From Saturnia japonica (Eukaryota; Arthropoda; Insecta; Lepidoptera; Saturniidae): a stretch of DNA of 64,000 nucleotides. The stretch is taken from NCBI GenBank assembly GCA_033032175.1, contig CM065322.1, positions 13,206,001-13,270,000 of the forward strand. The letters are read 5' to 3'. Both the position numbers and the translations under genes were made by a program. Shown one piece after another: positions 58,908 through 64,000 of this stretch (its first letter is position 1; every line of letters begins with the position of its first letter). A model generated the notes under the pieces. It was given only the letters and a program-made list of their open reading frames with translations, was not told the origin of the DNA and searched no databases.

Positions 58908-59046
58908 TTAAAAGATGTTTTTCTCTCTCTTCTTTTGCTTCTGAAGCACATTCAAGATAATTTCTCGGGGATATTTAGTAGGTAGCGCTAAAGTGACCGA
59001 TTTATCACTGTCGCTATCCGAAACATACAGTCGTTTAAGAATTATG
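58908..59046 (-). other. Short coding-like stretch, unidentified
   Basis: The minus strand reads RLYVSDSDSDKSVTLALPTK then YPREIILNVLQKQKKREK to a stop at 58908-58910. The composition looks like protein rather than intron, but it is short, has no clear splice acceptor, and abuts a repeat starting near 59050. It may be a gene fragment or retrocopy end. I do not recognise it. Confidence 0.2.
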
Positions 59047-59310
59047 TTTTTATCTATACCAATATTATAAAAAGGAAAGATTTAATTTTTTGTTTGTAAT
59101 TGATAAACTCAAAAACTACTGGACCGATTTAAAAAATTCTTTCACCGACATAAAGCTACAGTATCAGCGAGCAACATAGGCTATATTATAATTTGAAAAA
59201 TTGATTCATTCCTCATAAAAATGTCGATAGTTTTACACAAAGTATAAAAAATTGTCTAAAAAATATACTTTTAACACGGGTGAAAACGTGGGGCACAGCT
59301 AGTTATACTA
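59047..59310 (+). repeat. RTE-type dispersed repeat
   Basis: TATACCAATATTATAAAAAG, CAAAAACTACTGGACCGATT, TTCTTTCACCGACATAAAGC and the 3' end CGTGGGGCACAGCTAGTTAT follow the standard order of a lepidopteran RTE-derived family. Confidence 0.6.
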
Positions 59311-59312
59311 TA

Positions 59313-59540
59313 AAGGTGGCAAAAAAATCATACGGCCCGCCTGATGGTAAGCGGTTAACGTAGCCTATGGACGCTTCTAATACCATAGGTATCACTATCC
59401 CGTTCCCGACCTTGAACCCCCTTACACTAAGGAGCTATGGAAACCCTACTCACCGCAGGAACACAACACAAGGTTATTCAGCCGACAACTTCTGTAGGTT
59501 GGAGGTATTCCACCAGTCGGGGTGCCCAAAGTAGAGAGAA
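59313..59540 (+). repeat. Dispersed repeat family B, copy 4
   Basis: CGGCCCGCCTGATGGTAAGC, AACGTAGCCTATGGACGC, GGAGCTATGGAAACCCTACT and GGAGGTATTCCACCAGTCGG. One of the fullest copies in the window. Confidence 0.75.
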
Positions 59541-61382
59541 ACCGCCCAAATAAATTTCTCTGTGCCGTACCTAACATTGAACCCCCTTTTTTTACCAAGA
59601 TTACCATACAACGTTTGCCTTTGTGTTAAATGTTATCTTAAATACTTACATAATGACGATATTGTTATGTTATCGTCTGATAACATTGGAGGTTACTGTA
59701 ATATTACTCATAGGTTTTTTATAACTGCTTTTCTCTATTTGCTCGTTATGAGTCACCGGAATAAATTGAATTTAAATCACTCGATTTTATATTAAATCAT
59801 AAAATTACAGTATGTAGTTATTTTTGAATGGTTTAAGTGACGATGTGGCCCAAGATGGTTACATGCTAAGCCTATTGGGGGAAACAAAACCTACAAAACT
59901 CATTGCCCTCTCTAAAAAGTCGACAGTATTGAATGGATATACAGTATTTTTTATTTTCACCTTGAGAAAAAAAAAAATGGCTTAGCGGCTAGCTTATTTT
60001 CAACACAGATTTGTTTAAACGTGTTAATTACTGGAACTATCAGTCATATTAGAAAAAAGTCTTTACAGAACCAATTCCGTTAGAATTAGTAAATAAATAA
60101 ATAATAAAAATTGCATAAGCTAATTCATGTTGTGACGACGATTTTGCTATTTGTTGCCATAAAAAATACAAGCGTCCTCATTGCGGGATTTTTATTTTCT
60201 TTGTCAGGCTATACATACCAAAATAACAAAATTTAAGTAAAATAAAAATGGTTTTATTGAAACCTTTTTGATAGTCTGTTTGTATATTAGTTTCTTTATG
60301 ATAGGGTTTATAGATTGATCACCATTATATCGACATGAAAAATGAATTATTTGACCGCGTCATACCACCATAGTGCCCCGAATTTCTTGCAATTCTATTT
60401 CTAACTTGAGTTTAAGTCCACCGAAGTTATTACTACCAAGAGTCATCCATTTAAATTGAACCGTCACTGGAATTAATACTTAAAAAAGTGCACAATAGCT
60501 TCACAACCTCGGCAAAGTCTGAAAACAAAATAATTCATTTTAACGATCAATAACACGCAATTTTATTATTCAATAGGTATTTTGATAGCAGTAAGTAATA
60601 TTATTAACTATCAAATAGCTGGTTATCCATTGTTTAAGTTTGTAATTTCTTTTTTTTTTTTTTATAACCATTTTGATTGCTAAGACGATTGTTGTTATAA
60701 TGAAAAAAGCTGTCAAGGATAACTCCTTGGATAAAGCCTTGGAACTTTCTCCTGGCCAGTATGTTCCTTCCTTCCTAAAATATGTAGTCCTTTAAACCTA
60801 GAGAAATTTTAGCAGGCCGGAACGACAGCGAAAATTGGCGATGAATTGAAGATTTCGATCGATCGATATCGTTGGATTGCACTGTATTTACCATCAGGTA
60901 TTTACAATGCCTTCACAGTACCGTGCTACGAAAAATAAATACAGTATTCAAAACTGTCGGGCGTGTCTCTAATTATGATAGTTTGAAAACCTTCCGGCAG
61001 TTTTCATTTTGTAAACTGTGAGAAAAACAAAAAGCCTTACGTTATATATTATGCCACGATATATTCTCGTAAGGTCGCCCGTGTGTTGGTTGACAGATAA
61101 CAGCAAATGATAAAACTCCAAAACAGAATGACAAAAGCAAATGATAAACTCTAATCTCGCCGCAACACAAACTTTAATTCGAGTGCGTAATTTGTTTTGG
61201 TTGGCTTAAATTGTAGCATTATTGCTGATAATATTGTCTTTCACGAGTTATTGATAATTTTATGCTGTTTATCATCACTTAAAGTTAAACGGACTAGTTT
61301 TTGTTGGAGTTATACAGATATGAAGGGGGGGGGGGGGCGTAATACTTGAGGATACATAACTATAATACGTACTTGTGACCTA
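59541..61382. other. PERK intron 3, no feature assigned
   Basis: AT-rich sequence with no recognisable exon of the PERK luminal domain. A run of about 13 G lies at 61325-61337. The short open frame at 59562-59795 has no family resemblance. Confidence 0.4.
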
Positions 61383-61690
61383 AGGTGACAAACAAGCATA
61401 TGGCCCGCCTGAAGATAACCGGCTACCGCAGCCTGTGGACACTTATAATACCATAGGTATAACTGGCGAGTTGCCGACCCTTGAACCCCCCCCGCTTTTT
61501 ACGTGGAGGAACCCGTTATGTTTACACACTCGCTCAGAGAAGCAAGTGGTTATCTGAGGCTTCTACTCTCTAAAACTCCACGATGTACCACCAGCCACTG
61601 TATGTCTTCTGTAGGGTGAAGGTATTCCACCAGTTGGACTGCTCCAAGATTAGGGAAATTTCGAAAGAAATTTCTATGTGCCCTACCTCT
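61383..61690 (+). repeat. Dispersed repeat family B, copy 5
   Basis: GGTGACAAACAAGCATATGG, GGCCCGCCTGAAGATAACCG, CTACCGCAGCCTGTGGACAC and GGTGAAGGTATTCCACCAGT. It carries an extra 70-80 bp in the middle (TTACACACTCGCTCAGAGAA) compared with copy 4. Confidence 0.7.
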
Positions 61691-61734
61691 CTGGCTTTCT
61701 TGTGTGTATTATTTATTTTGGCAATAAATTATGA

Positions 61735-62136
61735 CTAAAGTCGTACAAGTTCGTGCACGACCGTCCTATGTTTCCGACAGAAGTTAACGGGGACGAGGCA
61801 CAAATAGACGACAAAAGGGGCGAGTAATGTAGCGGAGAAGGGAAGCGCGTGCAATTGCGTGACGTAGGCGCGCAAGTCACAGTATATGTTAGTGAAAAAA
61901 ATATTAATGACATTTTAATATAGCATTATCAAATACGTAAGTAGGTACCCTAAGAAAAACAGCCAGAGGGTATCCCGTACTTATCTACCGAGCGATTTTA
62001 GGTATTTATTTCAAGAACACTGCTGAGACCACATACTGTTTGATTTAGTGTACTGTAATGACGTAATGTCTTGCTACGTCGCTCCCGCCAACGTATCTCA
62101 CATGGGATTATTGCGCACGAACTTGTTCGACTATAG
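61735..62136. mobile_element. TIR element family D, copy 2 (complete)
   Basis: AAAGTCGTACAAGTTCGTGC at the left and GCACGAACTTGTTCGACTAT at the right are inverted repeats of about 22 bp. About 400 bp, no coding sequence. This uninterrupted copy shows that 27236-27657 in copy 1 is an insertion. Confidence 0.7.
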
Positions 62137-62543
62137 CTGACCCGTGCGAATATTTCGCAAATTATAGAATGTAAACAACTGTAATGTTAGTTAAACGTAT
62201 TGTTAATAGATGGCGTTTTTAATGTTTTTTTATGTCTATAAGCTTAACTTCTTGCTTGAGTACATAATTTTTGTTATTAACTTATATGTCATCCTTCTCT
62301 AATTTACTGAAGGAATGCAACCAATTTCTAACATCAAATATGTGTACTTTTACCTTTTACTTATGTTCTTCAGTTCATTAAGTTCGGACGTGGTGATTTA
62401 AAGTTATTTACTCATTGTTTATTTCAACGAATTTGGCTTGTTTTACGGACTCTGTGATAATTTCTTATTAATACTGTGGCTTACTCTAACTGGACTTTCT
62501 ATTTGCTTGTGATTGGATTAAGTAAACTGTTGGAGTTCTGAAT

Positions 62544-63986
62544 ATGCCGCGGAGAGCTCGGCCCTTGGCTAAAGAAGAAACAATTCAAAGTTGGATTGAA
62601 CCCTACCCAGAATTGATGTATGAGTCGACACGACGCTTGATTTATTGCACGAAATGTGAAACCAACTTTTGATGTAGAATAAGTACAGTTAAAAGGCACG
62701 TTGAAGGGCATGTACACAACAGACCATTCGAAAATGAACCCAAACATTTTTACGATGATTTAGTAGAATTTCTTATTCTCTGCAACATACCATGGCAACA
62801 AACTGAAAATCCGGCATTCACAAGATTTTTTCAAAAGTACATATGCTGCACCTGTGCTAAGATACCTTTTTCAAAATTACCTAGCGAGAGAACGATTAGA
62901 AGACATCTGGACACATTTTATCAAGAGAAGATGACTGTTATACATAGTGCGGTGAAAAATGAAAAATTGTGGATATCGCTGGATGAAACCACGGACTTCT
63001 TTGGTAGATATATTGTTCACTTTTTATTGAAACCCTTGAACTCAAGTGTTTCAAATAATAAAACATACTTGGTAGCATGTAAAATGTTGGAAGTGGTAAA
63101 TGGGAAAAGTATTGCAAATTTTGTAACTGATTGCTTAAAAAACTTATGGGGCGAATCTTATGAAAATAATATTGAAAATGTTCTTTTGATGTGTTCAGAC
63201 AGCGTTGCCTATATGTTGAAGGCGGGGCGAATATTAAAGACAGTATTTCCAAATATGAAACATGTAACCTGTTTGGCTCATGCTCTTCATCGAGTTGCGG
63301 AACAAATTCGATCTCAACATACTGATGTAGATAATTTGATCGGTGACTTAAAAAAAAATTTTTTGAAATCCCCTAGTAGAGTCAAACTACTAAAAGAAAT
63401 GTACCCAGACCTGCCTCTACCTCCTAAACCTGTCATAACCAGATGGGGCACTTGGCTTTCCGCTGTCTCATACTGTGTGAAATATTTTAATGAAATAAAA
63501 AATGTGTTAAACCATTTAAGAAATTCCGACGCTGTATCAATAAAAAAAGTAAAAAATATTTTGAGGAAGCCGAACACAAAAAGAGATTTAATTTACATAC
63601 ACGAAAATGATGAAATAATCGAAATTGCCTTGACAAGACTACAAGCTCGCGATACTACAATTGTTAATACTTTAGAAATATTTGACGAAGTTCGCACATT
63701 AATAAATTGGAGTTCTAATCTAGTTCTACAAGCCAAATTAGAAGCGGTCATGGGGCGTAATCCTGATTTAGATGACATCAGAACTTATGCAGATAAAATT
63801 TCGAATAAGTCCGCAACCGATAAAGAATGCTTGTATAAATTCGCTCCACTCACGTCAGTGGAAGTAGAAAGAAGTTTTTCGGCATATAAATGGATTTTAG
63901 ATGTAAATAGAAATAGATTGAAAATAGAAAACATCGAAAAAATTATGATCTGCTATTATAATTTTATACAGACAAAAGAGAAGTGA
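62544..63986 (+). pseudogene. hAT transposase gene with one stop codon
   Basis: Starts MPRRARPLAKEETIQSWIEP and holds a BED-type zinc finger (CTKC...H...H, residues about 35-55). A TGA at 62670-62672 falls inside the finger; from there the frame is open for 437 codons to the stop at 63984-63986. The transposase core is complete in outline: DETTDFFG (first Asp), CSDSVAYM (second Asp), CLAHALHRVAE, ITRWGTWL, and the C-terminal dimerisation block with the catalytic Glu in SVEVERSFSAYKW. The N-terminus resembles CGGBP1-like proteins, themselves derived from hAT transposases. Either a recently dead transposon or a domesticated gene starting downstream (ATG at 62931). The left terminal repeat was not found and the right end lies outside the window. 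Confidence 0.78.
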
Positions 63987-64000
63987 AACGTTCATGTTTA

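Noticed and set aside
57654..62130. Further PERK exons
   Set aside because: No stretch matching the continuation of the luminal domain was found; the gene must continue to the right.

Overview
The window looks like nuclear DNA of a lepidopteran insect. Host genes have short exons in long AT-rich introns. Introns and intergenic DNA are packed with insect transposon families (Gypsy, Jockey-type LINE, Copia relic, hAT, pogo-like, many MITEs and SINEs), several of moth/butterfly type. No prokaryotic operons, CRISPR arrays, rRNA genes or functional tRNA genes were seen.

Layout. 403-5386: a Gypsy LTR retrotransposon with 4-bp target duplication, damaged by stop codons and carrying a SINE-like insertion in its 5' LTR. 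6089-7891 (-): four exons of a type-2 3-hydroxyacyl-CoA dehydrogenase-like gene (HSD17B10/scully family) whose catalytic lysine is replaced by threonine; its last exon lies beyond the left edge. 10002-11505 (+): TMEM169 homologue, two exons. 12529-12909 (-): PAM16/Magmas, one exon. 14698-35807 (+): complete MCM2 helicase gene, 16 inferred exons, about 882 residues, with an E2F-like site about 100 bases before the proposed start; its introns hold at least 15 repeat insertions. 37341-38429: hAT element remnant with 8-bp target duplications. 41347-42826 (-): ZCCHC10 homologue, three exons. 43253-46800: nested repeats, a Copia gag relic and an unexplained GC-richer stretch. 47671-57653 (+): the first three exons of the ER-stress kinase PERK (EIF2AK3/PEK); intron 1 holds a full-length Jockey-type LINE (49309-53898, minus) and a pogo-like remnant (54580-55245). 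57654-64000: repeats, then a nearly intact hAT transposase gene (62544-63986) broken by one stop codon.

The host genes are unrelated housekeeping or stress genes (mitochondrial metabolism and import, DNA replication, ER stress) rather than a pathway cluster. Splice junctions were assigned by hand from GT/AG sites, reading phase and family conservation, and all junctions given keep frame except within PERK exon 1. I found no convincing new multi-gene system. The best leads are the dehydrogenase-like gene lacking its catalytic lysine, the frame break in PERK exon 1, the proposed start-codon-only first exon of MCM2, an abundant SINE-like family (nine copies here, one abutting an MCM2 splice donor), and a 729-bp terminal-inverted-repeat element studded with an 8-base motif.
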